47,453 bases of DNA from an uncultured Campylobacter sp. GTDB lineage: Bacteria > Campylobacterota > Campylobacteria > Campylobacterales > Campylobacteraceae. The stretch is taken from the NCBI RefSeq assembly GCF_938045465.1, contig NZ_CALIBF010000034.1:1-47453 (forward strand). The letters are read 5' to 3'. Under the pieces are notes generated by a model. The model ran no database searches. It was given only the letters and a program-made list of their open reading frames with translations, and had not been told where the DNA came from. The translations under genes and the position numbers were made by a program. Below, piece by piece: positions 1-8,188 of this stretch (positions are counted from its first letter, which is position 1; each line of letters opens with the position of its first letter).

Positions 1-908
1 AGATAGGCGCCGCAAAACGCGTAGACGACGTCATCGGCAGATATATCGTGCATATTAAAAATTCCTTCCCTAAACAAAAGACGCTGCACGGGCTTCGCGT
101 CGTGCTTGATTGCGCAAACGGAGCAAGCTACAAGGTCGCACCTACCGTATTTAACGAGCTAGGGGCCGAAACTATCGTCATCGGCGACGAACCTAATGGC
201 AAAAATATTAATGATGCTTGCGGCGCACTAAGCCCGCAAAATTTAGCCTCGGAGGTCAAAAGATTACGCGCCGACGTCGGGTTTGCCTTCGACGGGGATG
301 CCGATAGGCTCGTAGTCGTGGACGAAAACGGCGAGATCATCCATGGCGACGCGCTGCTTGGAATTTTAGCAGTCTATTTGAAAGGAAAAAATCGCTTAGC
401 AGGCAATAAAATGGTAGCCACAGTGATGAGTAATTCTGCGCTGGAGGATTTTTTAGCTAAACACGATATCGCGCTTCATCGCTGCAACGTCGGCGATAAA
501 TTTGTACTTGAGACGATGCACGAACTAGGCGCAAATTTCGGCGGCGAGCAGAGCGGGCACGTGATCTTTGGCGATTACGCCAAAACGGGCGACGGCATCG
601 CAAGCGCGCTGCAATTCGCCGCCTGCATGCTGGATATGAAAAAGAAGGCAAGCGAACTTTCGGCTATGCTTAAGCCGTATCCTCAAATTTTACGAAATTT
701 AAAGATCGCGGATAAAAAGCCGCTTGAAAAATTAAAAGGGCTAAAGGAGTTTGAAGCAAGCCTCAAAGCGGACAAAATCCGCTCGCTCTTTCGCTACTCC
801 GGCACCGAGAACGTTATCCGCCTCTTAATCGAGGGCAAAAACGAAAAACTGCTGCAAAAGCGCATGGACGAGGTCGAGAAATTTTTTACCAAAGCCCTAA
901 ATGAATAG
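1..908 (+). CDS. glmM: Phosphoglucosamine mutase (C-terminal part)
   Basis: GlmM interconverts glucosamine-6-phosphate and glucosamine-1-phosphate on the cytoplasmic route to UDP-GlcNAc for peptidoglycan and lipid A. The open frame runs in from the left edge (first full codon at base 3) and reads through GAAKRVDDVIGRYIVHIK before the first internal ATG, so the true start and the catalytic phosphoserine loop lie outside the window. The Mg2+ loop DGDADR is encoded near 291-308, the sugar-binding GGEQSGH loop near 541-561, and the C-terminal phosphate-binding loop RYSGTENVIRLL near 790-825. About two thirds of a usual 445-residue enzyme is visible. The stop at 906-908 overlaps a possible small ORF that leads into lspA. 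Confidence 0.95.
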   Translation, partial: IGAAKRVDDVIGRYIVHIKNSFPKQKTLHGLRVVLDCANGASYKVAPTVFNELGAETIVIGDEPNGKNINDACGALSPQNLASEVKRLRADVGFAFDGDADRLVVVDENGEIIHGDALLGILAVYLKGKNRLAGNKMVATVMSNSALEDFLAKHDIALHRCNVGDKFVLETMHELGANFGGEQSGHVIFGDYAKTGDGIASALQFAACMLDMKKKASELSAMLKPYPQILRNLKIADKKPLEKLKGLKEFEASLKADKIRSLFRYSGTENVIRLLIEGKNEKLLQKRMDEVEKFFTKALNE

Positions 909-1014
909 CGATTTTATAAAATTTTACGGCGCGGCAAACTGCCAGCTCCACACGAAAAGCACAGGCAAAAAAGGCAGGCTTTACATATTCAAATTTGGAT
1001 TGCAAGATGGCTAA
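901..1014 (+). CDS. Possible 37-aa coupling ORF between glmM and lspA
   Basis: A short frame starts with an ATG that overlaps the glmM stop by 8 nt and ends in a TAA that overlaps the likely lspA ATG (1007) by 8 nt. It begins MNSDFIKFYG and ends KFGLQDG. No clear Shine-Dalgarno lies before it, and I recognise no family. The double overlap is the arrangement expected of a translational-coupling peptide that carries ribosomes from glmM to lspA, whose own start has only a weak ribosome site. It may equally be chance in a 98-bp spacer. Confidence 0.3.
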   Translation: MNSDFIKFYGAANCQLHTKSTGKKGRLYIFKFGLQDG

Positions 1015-1468
1015 GACCTGTATTAAATTTGTCCTGCTTTTCGCGGTTATTTTTGCAATCGATCAAGCGATCAAAATTCTGTTTTTAAACGGCTTTTCAT
1101 GGCAGGGGGAGTTTTTTTCGCTAGAGCTTACGCTTAATCGCGGCGTTGCGTTTTCGATGTTTGCGTTTTTGGGCGAAAATTTAAAATTTATCCAGATCGC
1201 GCTGATCTCAGCGCTTGCAGCGTATGTATTTTGTCATAAAAAACTCTTTTGCGAGCACTGGATGCCATTTGCGCTGATGCTCGCAGGAGGCTGCTCGAAC
1301 CTGCTCGATCGCTTCATTCGCGGTGGCGTCGTGGATTACGTCGCGTGGCATAAATGGTTTGAGTTTGCAGTGTTTAATTTCGCCGATGTGATGATAGATC
1401 TAGCCGTCGTGATTTTTATTTTTCAGGGCTTACGCACCGCAAAAAAGGAGAAAAATGAAGAGAAATAA
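1007..1468 (+). CDS. lspA: Lipoprotein signal peptidase (signal peptidase II)
   Basis: LspA is an inner-membrane aspartyl protease that cleaves the signal peptide of diacylated prolipoproteins just before the lipid-modified cysteine. The 153-aa product has the four-helix layout and the family motifs: DQAIK in helix 1, NRGVAFSMF, GGCSNLLDRFIRGGVVDY (first catalytic Asp in NLLDR) and FNFADV (second catalytic Asp). I chose the ATG at 1007, which gives MAKTCIKF. An in-frame TTG at 995 would add four residues. The gene overlaps the following TM2 gene by 14 nt, so the two are co-translated. Confidence 0.93.
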   Translation: MAKTCIKFVLLFAVIFAIDQAIKILFLNGFSWQGEFFSLELTLNRGVAFSMFAFLGENLKFIQIALISALAAYVFCHKKLFCEHWMPFALMLAGGCSNLLDRFIRGGVVDYVAWHKWFEFAVFNFADVMIDLAVVIFIFQGLRTAKKEKNEEK

Positions 1469-1847
1469 TTACATCGCTTACGCGCTTTGGTTTTTAGGTG
1501 CGTTTTCGTGGATCGCAGCTATGCCGATCGGCGGCGGACTGCATAGAATTTATTGCGGTAAATTTATCAGCGGATTTGCTCAAATCGCGCTATTTTGGCT
1601 AGGGAGCTTCACACTATGGTTTTTAGTGGGCTTTTTATTTTGGGCAATTTGGGGAATTTGGATTTTGCTAGATATATTTTTCGTAGGAATTTGGGTGGAA
1701 GATTTAAATGCTTTTGCAAGCGAGACCGAGGAAGACGACTACGAGGGGCGTCTAAAAAAAGTCGATGCGCTCTTTGAGCTGTATCAAAAAGGCGCGATTT
1801 CTAAAGAAGAATTCGAAGCGAGAAAAGAAATTTTAATGAGAAATTAA
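1455..1847 (+). CDS. TM2-domain membrane protein with SHOCT-like tail
   Basis: A 130-aa protein. Residues about 8-80 hold three hydrophobic segments with a TM2-like core (GGGLHRIYCGKFISGFAQI, then a WGIWILLDIF stretch). The hydrophilic C-terminus (EGRLKKVDALFELYQKGAISKEEFEARKEILMRN in two pieces) matches the short SHOCT-type helix pair, in which the phrase KGAISKEEFEARK is typical. The cellular role of TM2 proteins in bacteria is not established. It overlaps lspA and is followed after 9 nt by hemJ, which has its own ribosome site (AAGGAG). Confidence 0.75.
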   Translation: MKRNNYIAYALWFLGAFSWIAAMPIGGGLHRIYCGKFISGFAQIALFWLGSFTLWFLVGFLFWAIWGIWILLDIFFVGIWVEDLNAFASETEEDDYEGRLKKVDALFELYQKGAISKEEFEARKEILMRN

Positions 1848-1856
1848 GGAGAAAAA

Positions 1857-2297
1857 ATGAGTTACTATTGGTTTAAATTTGTCCATTTTGCGGGCTTTAT
1901 TTCATGGATGGCGATGCTATTTTATATGCCGCGTCTGTATGTTTATCACGCTGAAAATTTAGACAAGCCGGATTTCGTAAAGGTCGTTAAAAAGATGGAG
2001 CGGATGCTGTATCACGCGATCGGCTGGATAGCAATGGCAGTGACGGTTTTTAGCGGCGTGATGCTTATCATTTTAAATCAGGGGCTTATGAAAATGGGAT
2101 ATTTTCATATAAAATTACTAGCCGGAGTTTTGCTAATCTGTTATCATTTGTGGCTGTATTATTATATGTATAAATTTGAAAAAAACGAGTGCCACAGGAG
2201 CGGAAAATACTTCCGTGCGATCAACGAAGGCCCTACGATCATAATGTTTATAATACTTTATGCGATGCTAATAATGCCGAATTTACCGAGCAACTAG
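1857..2297 (+). CDS. hemJ: Protoporphyrinogen IX oxidase HemJ
   Basis: HemJ (UPF0093) oxidises protoporphyrinogen IX to protoporphyrin IX at the inner membrane in bacteria that lack HemG and HemY. The 146-aa protein has four predicted membrane helices. Features typical of the family are the N-terminal FVHFAGFISWMAMLFYMPRL segment with its conserved His10, the second-helix region after MERMLYHAIGW, the FHIKL motif, and the C-terminal FRAINEGPTI motif (FNExPT in most members). Start ATG with AAGGAG ribosome site; likely in one operon with the upstream membrane genes. Confidence 0.88.
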   Translation: MSYYWFKFVHFAGFISWMAMLFYMPRLYVYHAENLDKPDFVKVVKKMERMLYHAIGWIAMAVTVFSGVMLIILNQGLMKMGYFHIKLLAGVLLICYHLWLYYYMYKFEKNECHRSGKYFRAINEGPTIIMFIILYAMLIMPNLPSN

Positions 2298-2361
2298 CCC
2301 GTTTTGATAAAAATTTAATTAAAATTTGCATAAAATTAGAGCAAAATTTTAAAGGAAGCAT

Positions 2362-3525
2362 GTGCAACATATCATTAAGAAAATTTTATCAAGTGAAAGT
2401 AGCGCCGGCGTTATATTACTTCTATCCGCGGTTTTTGCGATCATAGCTCAAAACATAGAATTTTTATCAAAGTATTACGAAGCGTTTTTGCATTTGAGTT
2501 TTACCATAGGCGTGGGTTCTGCGAAGCTCGACGAATCGATGCATTTTTTAGTAAACGACGTGCTTATGGCGATATTTTTCTTTGCCATTGGACTTGAGCT
2601 TAAGCGCGAAAAAATCGAAGGGCAGCTGCGCCATTTCTCTCAAATTTTACTTCCTAGCTTCGCGGCTCTGGGCGGAGTAATGATGCCTGCGATCATATTT
2701 TCGATCATCAACTGGGGCGATGCCGTCGCGATGAAGGGCTGGGCGATCCCAACGGCGACCGACATAGCCTTTGCCGTGGGCGTGATGGCACTTTTAGGCA
2801 AAAAAATCCCGGCTAGCCTTAAAATTTTTGTTTTGACGCTTGCGATAATGGACGATCTGTGTGCAATTTTAATCATCGCTTTGTTTTATTCCTCTACCAT
2901 AAACGCAATCTATCTAGGCGGCGCAGCTGCCTGTGTCGCAATAATGTTAGCGATGAGCAGACTTGGCGTTGATAAAAAGCTTCCGTTTATCATCGTAGCC
3001 GTCGTACTGTGGGTGATGGTACTAAACTCCGGTATCCACGCGACCATCGCAGGAGTGCTTGCGGGCTTTTGTATCCCGCTTAAGACCCGCTCGGGCTCTA
3101 TGCTAAAGGATATGGAGCACGGACTAGCCTACCCAGTAAATTTTTTCATCTTGCCGATCTTTGCCTTTACAAACGCAGGCGTTTCGCTAGCGGGCATTAG
3201 TCCTAGCTTCCTTTTCGGCCCGGTACCGATGGGCATTATGCTCGGACTATTTTTCGGTAAACAGATAGGAATTTTTGCCTTCAGCTGGATCTTAATCAAA
3301 GCTAAAATTGCTTACATGCCCGAAAACGCGGGCTGGCCGCAGCTTTACGCAGTAGCAATTATCTGTGGTATCGGCTTTACGATGGCGCTTTTCGTCGATG
3401 GCCTCGCATACGGCGGTAGCGATATGTATCATTACACGGACAAGCTTGCGGTATTTTTAGGCTCAATAATTTCCGGTGTAATTGGATTTTTCGTCGCAAA
3501 AGCAGTCGCGGTAAAACAAAGCTAA
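2362..3525 (+). CDS. nhaA: Na+/H+ antiporter NhaA
   Basis: NhaA exports Na+ in exchange for about two H+ and supports pH and sodium homeostasis. The 387-aa product matches E. coli NhaA in length and layout. The transport residues are present: Asp134 in TATDIAFAVG and Asp164/165 in AIMDDLCAIL, equivalent to D133, D163 and D164 of E. coli. I used the GTG at 2362 because it lies 6-7 nt after AAAGGAAG. An ATG at 2360 is out of frame. A 64-bp AT-rich spacer from hemJ contains TAAAAT-like -10 candidates, so it may have its own promoter. Confidence 0.94.
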   Translation: MQHIIKKILSSESSAGVILLLSAVFAIIAQNIEFLSKYYEAFLHLSFTIGVGSAKLDESMHFLVNDVLMAIFFFAIGLELKREKIEGQLRHFSQILLPSFAALGGVMMPAIIFSIINWGDAVAMKGWAIPTATDIAFAVGVMALLGKKIPASLKIFVLTLAIMDDLCAILIIALFYSSTINAIYLGGAAACVAIMLAMSRLGVDKKLPFIIVAVVLWVMVLNSGIHATIAGVLAGFCIPLKTRSGSMLKDMEHGLAYPVNFFILPIFAFTNAGVSLAGISPSFLFGPVPMGIMLGLFFGKQIGIFAFSWILIKAKIAYMPENAGWPQLYAVAIICGIGFTMALFVDGLAYGGSDMYHYTDKLAVFLGSIISGVIGFFVAKAVAVKQS

Positions 3526-3584
3526 AATCCGTAAAGGGTTAGAGTCTTAAAATTCTACGAGTAACACAAAATTTCAAAATTCTA

Positions 3585-3617
3585 CCGCTCAAAAAATTCC
3601 AAAAATTTTAAGAGCGG
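3585..3617. terminator. Bidirectional terminator hairpin
   Basis: A hairpin with outer stem CCGCTC/GAGCGG and inner stem AAAATT/AATTTT lies between the convergent nhaA (+) and hydrolase (-) genes, with A/T-rich tracts on both sides. Position and shape suit termination from both directions. The rest of 3526-3682 is AT-rich spacer with further AATTTTAAAATT palindromes and no gene. Confidence 0.55.
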
Positions 3618-3682
3618 CTCTAAATTTTAAAATTTATAAGCTAGAAATTTTGGCTTGAAATTATGTTTAATCTAAGTACAGC

Positions 3683-4213
3683 TTAAATCACTAAAATTCC
3701 CGCATTTTGCATTAAGTTTAGCGCGCATTCGTCGTAGTAGCCGCGCTCATGATTCGGCGCATCGTAGGTAGCTACCGCACCTCGCGGAACGATGACGTCC
3801 TTATCGGCGTCAGTTTCGTTGAGATAGGTGCGCAGGCTAAGCGCAAACTGCATCACGCAGATGTCGGTGCAACAGCCCGTAATCACAAATCGATCGAAGC
3901 CGCCCAAAATTTTCTTATCCAAATTATGAAAGCCGTTCGTGCTGCGTTTAAAAGTGACGTTTTGCTCGCTTACGTAGGGTGCGAGCTCCTCGATCACCTC
4001 CGCTTCGGGCGAGCCAACTAGACAATGGACCGGGTAGCGCTTCATCTCCAAATCCCGCTCGGCGTGAGCGTCGCAGATGAAATGCACGTTTTTCGTCGCC
4101 TCAATCTGTTTAAGCACCGCAGGAGCGATCTTTGCTATGCTAGGATCGGCCATCGCGCCGAATTTTACGAAGCCGTTTAGCATATCGATCACAAATACCA
4201 AAGTTTTCATCAA
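3683..4213 (-). CDS. Isochorismatase-family hydrolase, nicotinamidase-like
   Basis: This 176-aa cytoplasmic enzyme has the cysteine-hydrolase triad of the isochorismatase/nicotinamidase superfamily: Asp10 (FVIDMLNGF), Lys89 (TFKRSTNGF) and Cys119 in GCCTDICV. The metal-binding residues expected of nicotinamidases are also present: Asp48 and His50 in CDAHAERD, and His63 in YPVHCLVGSPEAE. The likely reaction is nicotinamide to nicotinate in NAD salvage. Its start overlaps the stop of the upstream nitrilase-family gene (ATGA type), so the two are co-translated. The assignment to nicotinamidase (pncA) rather than another amidohydrolase is probable but not proven by sequence alone. Confidence 0.8.
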   Translation of the reverse strand: MMKTLVFVIDMLNGFVKFGAMADPSIAKIAPAVLKQIEATKNVHFICDAHAERDLEMKRYPVHCLVGSPEAEVIEELAPYVSEQNVTFKRSTNGFHNLDKKILGGFDRFVITGCCTDICVMQFALSLRTYLNETDADKDVIVPRGAVATYDAPNHERGYYDECALNLMQNAGILVI

Positions 4214-5016
4214 AACTCCTTATAAATTTCAGGTTTCATATCTTTTAAAAGATCCATTTTAGCGCGAAATTTTAAAATTTCATCTAAATCCGCTCGAGCA
4301 ATCTTCACGGCCTCTTTTTTGCCTAGGCGCGCGACGATCTCACCGCCCGGACCGATCAGCATGGAATTTCCGCCGAAACTCTCGCCCTGCCCCGTATCGC
4401 CGCAGCCGTTTACCGCGCAGATAAAAATTTGATTTTCGATTGCGCGGGCCTTAGCGAGCGTGATAAAATGCTCTATGCGGCTCTGCGCAAACTGCGCGAT
4501 CACAAAAACTATCTGCGCGCCGCGAAGCGCTAAAGCGCGAAAAATTTCACAAAAGCGCAGATCGTAGCAGACCGCGACGCCGATTTTGACCGCGCGATTT
4601 TTAAATTTAATCTCGCAAATGCCTAGCTTATCACCGCCGCTTACGATCTCATTTTCGCGAGCGAACGAGAAGGCGTGGATCTTGTCGTAGCGTAAAATTT
4701 CGGCTCCGTTTTGATAGATGAAAGCGGAATTGTAAATTTTATCTTGCTTAGAATTTATCGCTCCGCCAATCAAAACAGCGCCACAGTTTTGCGAAATTTC
4801 GCTTAAAAATCCCTTCGTTCGCGCAGATCCCGCGTCGGCTAAGCGCTTGAAATTTTGTACGCAAAAGCCCGTGTTAAAGGCCTCTGGCAGCACTACTACG
4901 TCCGCGCCGCGTTTTAACGCGCGATCGATCAGCCCGCGCGCTCGGATAAAATTTTGCTCGCAATCTACGGAATTTTGAGCCATTTTCACGTCCATTTGCA
5001 AAATAGCAATTTTCAT
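4210..5016 (-). CDS. Carbon-nitrogen hydrolase (nitrilase superfamily)
   Basis: The 268-aa product has the nitrilase-fold catalytic triad: Glu45 in VVLPEAFNTG, Lys112 in RYDKIHAFSF and Cys150 in GVAVCYDLRF. The latter two are close to the omega-amidase (YafV/Nit2) type, in which YDKIHLF and CYDLRFP are the usual forms. Likely role is hydrolysis of a small cytoplasmic amide, possibly 2-oxoglutaramate or a damaged glutathione product. Substrate is inference. It lies 8 nt after ruvC and overlaps the hydrolase gene downstream, forming a - strand operon that runs away from the origin. Confidence 0.85.
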   Translation of the reverse strand: MKIAILQMDVKMAQNSVDCEQNFIRARGLIDRALKRGADVVVLPEAFNTGFCVQNFKRLADAGSARTKGFLSEISQNCGAVLIGGAINSKQDKIYNSAFIYQNGAEILRYDKIHAFSFARENEIVSGGDKLGICEIKFKNRAVKIGVAVCYDLRFCEIFRALALRGAQIVFVIAQFAQSRIEHFITLAKARAIENQIFICAVNGCGDTGQGESFGGNSMLIGPGGEIVARLGKKEAVKIARADLDEILKFRAKMDLLKDMKPEIYKEF

Positions 5017-5024
5017 AAAACCTC

Positions 5025-5504
5025 CTATTTAGGCGCTAAGCGCATAACATTTGCATGCGTAAGCGCGATAGCTATGGCATCCGTAATATCAAGCGGCTTA
5101 ATCTCCTTATTAATCCCCAAAATCCGCTTCACCATAAACGCAACTTGCTCTTTCGCAGCCTTTGCCTTTCCTGTGACAGATTTTTTTACCTGAAGCGGCG
5201 TATATTCGGCAAAATTTCCAAAAATTTGTAAAATTTTAAGGGCCAGCGCGCCGCGAAACTGAGCGAGCTTTAAAACAGACTGCGGATTATAGGCGTAAAA
5301 CATCGATTCTATCGCGACCTCATCGATTTTATGAGCGCTAAAAATTTGATCAATTGCCTCGCTCATCTGCGTCATTTGAAATTGAACGTTTTCGGCCTTC
5401 ATTTTCACAAGTCCCGCCTCTATGAGAGTAATTTTATTCACATCTTTTTCCAAAATCGCATAGCCTAAATTTCTAGTTCCCGGATCAATTCCTAAAATTT
5501 TCAT
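5025..5504 (-). CDS. ruvC: Holliday junction endonuclease RuvC
   Basis: RuvC resolves four-way junctions with RuvAB during recombination. The 159-aa form starts at the ATG preceding KILGIDPGTRNLGY, where AAAGGTGG is well placed as ribosome site; an in-frame GTG 15 nt upstream would add RKVV-type residues lacking in homologues. The acidic active-site residues are visible: Asp7 in GIDPG, Glu in VAIESMFYAYNP, and the pair in LDITDAIAIALTH. It is transcribed away from dnaA, and its start abuts the DnaA boxes. Confidence 0.93.
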   Translation of the reverse strand: MKILGIDPGTRNLGYAILEKDVNKITLIEAGLVKMKAENVQFQMTQMSEAIDQIFSAHKIDEVAIESMFYAYNPQSVLKLAQFRGALALKILQIFGNFAEYTPLQVKKSVTGKAKAAKEQVAFMVKRILGINKEIKPLDITDAIAIALTHANVMRLAPK

Positions 5505-5519
5505 AACCACCTTTCGCAC

Positions 5520-5548
5520 TTATTCACAGTTTAATCACCGGTGAATAA
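5520..5548. other. Paired DnaA boxes upstream of dnaA
   Basis: TTATTCACA on the + strand (5520-5528) and TTATTCACC on the - strand (5540-5548) form an inverted pair in the ruvC-dnaA spacer. They match the epsilonproteobacterial DnaA-box core TTATTCAC. The following 60 bases are AT-rich. They may be one part of a bipartite oriC and may autoregulate dnaA. A TAAAAT hexamer at 5583-5588 is a candidate dnaA -10. Confidence 0.7.
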
Positions 5549-5614
5549 ACTGAAATTTACCGCAAATTTAGTGAAATTTAGCTAAAATAGCGGCTTAATT
5601 TATAAGGGAATTCA

Positions 5615-6943
5615 ATGGCGACGTCGCAAGCACAAGAAATTTTATCGAATTTAGAGAAGGAAATTTTACCTACCGAATACTCTAGATACATTAAAAATTT
5701 GAAATTTAACGATAAAAACTCGACCCCGGAATTTTTCATTTATAACGCAACTAACGAGTTTATAGCCAAATATGCCCAGACAAAATACGGCACTAAGATA
5801 AAAGAGCTTATCAAAAAACAGTTCGGGCTTAACGACGTAATCGTCAAAATCACCTCAAAAGCTAAAATTTCGCCGAAAGAAAAGGTAAAAATCATCTCGG
5901 AAAAGCCAAAGAGCACGATTCTAAGCGAAAATTATAATTTTGAAAATTTTATCATCGGCGATTCAAATAAATTTGCCTTCGAGTGTTCGGTATCCGTCGC
6001 GAAAGAGCCCGGAATTCGCTTTAATCCGCTCTTTATCTACGGACCTAGCGGGCTTGGAAAAACTCACTTGCTTCAATCGATCGGAAATTACTGCATTAAA
6101 AAAGGCAAAACCGTCATTTGCGTCACCAGCGAGCAGTTTGCTAATGATTTTGTTTTTAATCTCAAAAACAACTCAATCGATAAATTTAAACAAAAATACC
6201 GCAACTGCGACGTTTTGCTCATCGACGATATTCAATTTTTGATCGGGCGCGACAAAGCTCAAGAGGAGCTTTTTTATACATTCAACGAGCTAAAAGACAA
6301 AAACTGCCAAATCGTGCTAACCAACGACCTGCCGCCGAAATTTTTAAAAGGTTTTGAAAATCGCCTCACGACGCGTTTTGAAAGCGGCATCATAGCAAAT
6401 ATCACTCCGCCGGATCTAGAAACTAAAATCGCCATCATCAATAAAAAAAGTGAGGAAAATCGCGTTAGAATTCCACACGATGTCGTAGAATATATTGCTG
6501 CAAATATGGGTGATAATATCCGCGAGATCGAAGGCGCAATAAACAAACTAAATGCCTATTCCTCGATACTTCGCACAAAGATCACGCTGGAATTTACCAA
6601 AAGTACGCTGCAAGATCAAATTCACCAAAAATATTCAAGCGTGAGCCTTGAACACGTCATAGAGGTGATTTCGAAAGAACTAAACGTAAAACCTAGCGAA
6701 CTAAAGAGCAAAACGCGAGCTAAAAACGTCGTCAAAGCACGCCAAATTTGCATATATCTAACCAAACAGTTAACTCAAAACTCAATGCCTAAAATCGCCG
6801 CATTTTTTAATCTAAAAGATCACAGCGCCATCAGCAAAAATATCAAAAAAATCAACGAGCTCATTCAAACCGACGAGATGTTAAAGATAAAGATCGAAGA
6901 ACTAAAAAACAAAATAACCAAAAAGGATAAGAATGAAATTTAG
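5615..6943 (+). CDS. dnaA: Chromosomal replication initiator DnaA
   Basis: The 442-aa initiator binds DnaA boxes, oligomerises with ATP and opens oriC. Domain I is at residues about 1-80 and a short linker follows. The AAA+ domain holds Walker A GPSGLGKT (143-150) and Walker B VLLIDDIQF (200-208). The C-terminal domain IV carries the signature around KNVVKARQICIYLTKQL and the helix-turn-helix MPKIAAFFNLKDHSAISK. Start ATG follows AAGGG. The location between DnaA boxes and dnaN is the usual origin context. Confidence 0.98.
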   Translation: MATSQAQEILSNLEKEILPTEYSRYIKNLKFNDKNSTPEFFIYNATNEFIAKYAQTKYGTKIKELIKKQFGLNDVIVKITSKAKISPKEKVKIISEKPKSTILSENYNFENFIIGDSNKFAFECSVSVAKEPGIRFNPLFIYGPSGLGKTHLLQSIGNYCIKKGKTVICVTSEQFANDFVFNLKNNSIDKFKQKYRNCDVLLIDDIQFLIGRDKAQEELFYTFNELKDKNCQIVLTNDLPPKFLKGFENRLTTRFESGIIANITPPDLETKIAIINKKSEENRVRIPHDVVEYIAANMGDNIREIEGAINKLNAYSSILRTKITLEFTKSTLQDQIHQKYSSVSLEHVIEVISKELNVKPSELKSKTRAKNVVKARQICIYLTKQLTQNSMPKIAAFFNLKDHSAISKNIKKINELIQTDEMLKIKIEELKNKITKKDKNEI

Positions 6944-7099
6944 ACTTTATGAAAATAAAGCAAAAAAGGTGAATGAAAGTGAATAAAACAAAGCTACTTA
7001 CTCACTGGATAAACTACCTAAAGACAAGCTTTAGGATAAGTTTTTCACAAAAACCTCTTACCAACTATTACAACGATAAAAATTTAAAAGGATAAAAAT
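6944..7099. other. AT-rich dnaA-dnaN spacer, possible second half of oriC
   Basis: This 156-bp spacer is very AT-rich and contains DnaA-box-like words: GTGAATAA at 6980-6987 (TTATTCAC on the - strand), a near match GGTGAATG around 6969-6975, and TTTTTCACA near 7039. A bipartite origin flanking dnaA has been described for several epsilonproteobacteria, so this could be the unwinding side. It also contains a short ORF listed separately. Confidence 0.45.
6973..7095 (+). CDS. Possible 40-aa small protein between dnaA and dnaN
   Basis: An ATG at 6973, preceded at good distance by AAAAAAGGTGA, opens a 40-codon frame (MKVNKTKLLTHWINYLKTSF to YYNDKNLKG) that ends 4 nt before the dnaN start. The predicted peptide is basic and has one amphipathic stretch. 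No family is recognised. The ribosome site and tight junction with dnaN favour translation, but the region may simply be AT-rich origin DNA. Confidence 0.35.
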   Translation: MKVNKTKLLTHWINYLKTSFRISFSQKPLTNYYNDKNLKG

Positions 7100-8179
7100 A
7101 TGAAAGTGTTAATCACTAAAAAACTTTTAGAAGAGATAGTTTCCAATACCAGCTCCTATCTCGATAAGAAAGATCTAAGCTCGATAACTTCGCATCTTTT
7201 GATGAGCGCTAAAGATGGAATTTTTAGTATAAAAGCTACCGATCATGAAATTGGTTTGAGCTACAATCTACAAAATGTCTCGATAGAAACAGAGGGAGAA
7301 GCTACAGCAAACGGAGGCAAACTTCTTAGCGTTATTAAAGGCTTAAGCGACGATAACGTTACTTTAGAAACTGTCAACGGAGCACTATTTGTAAAGCAAA
7401 AAAAATCCAAGTACAAGCTTCCGATGTTTGAGACGAGGGATTTTCCGAGCTTTCCTACAATAGATGGTAAAAACAGCTTTGACATAAATGCTGGAATTTT
7501 AGGCAGAAGCCTTAAAAAGATCTATCCGTCGATCGATACGAACAATCCAAAATATGAGCTGAACGGCGCTTTAATCGACGTAAAAGAGGGCTTTTTAAAT
7601 TTAGTCGGAACCGATACAAAGCGACTTAGCGTTTATAAACTAATCACTCAGTCAAAAGCGGGCGAGCTAGATACTAAAATTTTAATCCCTAAAAAGGCAA
7701 TAGGCGAAATTCAAAAGCTATTTTCAGACAAGATTAAAATTTACTACGACGAAAACGTGCTGCTAGCTGTGAGCGAGAATTTTGAGTTTTTTACGAAGCT
7801 TATAAACGGCAAATTTCCAAACTACGAGCGTGTGATCCCAAACGATACGGCATATAAAATTTTAATTCCGCGCGATAAGATGGTAAGCGGCGTGCGAGCG
7901 ATAAACGCGATGTGCGAGGAGATGAAGGTTACCATTAAGAAGGACGTAATGGTTTTTGAGAGCATCAACGAGGACAATTCCGAGGCAAAAACCGAAATTG
8001 AAGCAGCGATCGAGATAAACGGCGAGATAGTTTTCGGCGTGAAAAATCGCTTTTTGCTCGATTTTTTAAGTAGCATCGAGAGCGAAATTTTTGAGCTTGA
8101 TTTTAACAGCTCCGATACGGCGTTTGTGCTTAGCGCGGATGGTTTAAAAACGGTCGTCATGCCGATAAATAATATTTAA
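7100..8179 (+). CDS. dnaN: DNA polymerase III beta subunit (sliding clamp)
   Basis: The 359-aa clamp forms a ring dimer that tethers Pol III and other enzymes to DNA. It has the usual length and three-repeat architecture. Recognisable parts are TATANGGKLLSVIKGL-like strand-helix in repeat 1, LVGTDTKRLSVYKL in repeat 2, KFPNYERVIP, and the C-terminal KTVVMPINNI, corresponding to the MPMRL tail that lines the peptide-binding pocket. AAAGGATAAAAAT gives the ribosome site. It is followed after 9 nt by gyrB. Confidence 0.96.
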   Translation: MKVLITKKLLEEIVSNTSSYLDKKDLSSITSHLLMSAKDGIFSIKATDHEIGLSYNLQNVSIETEGEATANGGKLLSVIKGLSDDNVTLETVNGALFVKQKKSKYKLPMFETRDFPSFPTIDGKNSFDINAGILGRSLKKIYPSIDTNNPKYELNGALIDVKEGFLNLVGTDTKRLSVYKLITQSKAGELDTKILIPKKAIGEIQKLFSDKIKIYYDENVLLAVSENFEFFTKLINGKFPNYERVIPNDTAYKILIPRDKMVSGVRAINAMCEEMKVTIKKDVMVFESINEDNSEAKTEIEAAIEINGEIVFGVKNRFLLDFLSSIESEIFELDFNSSDTAFVLSADGLKTVVMPINNI

Positions 8180-8188
8180 AGGAAAAAT

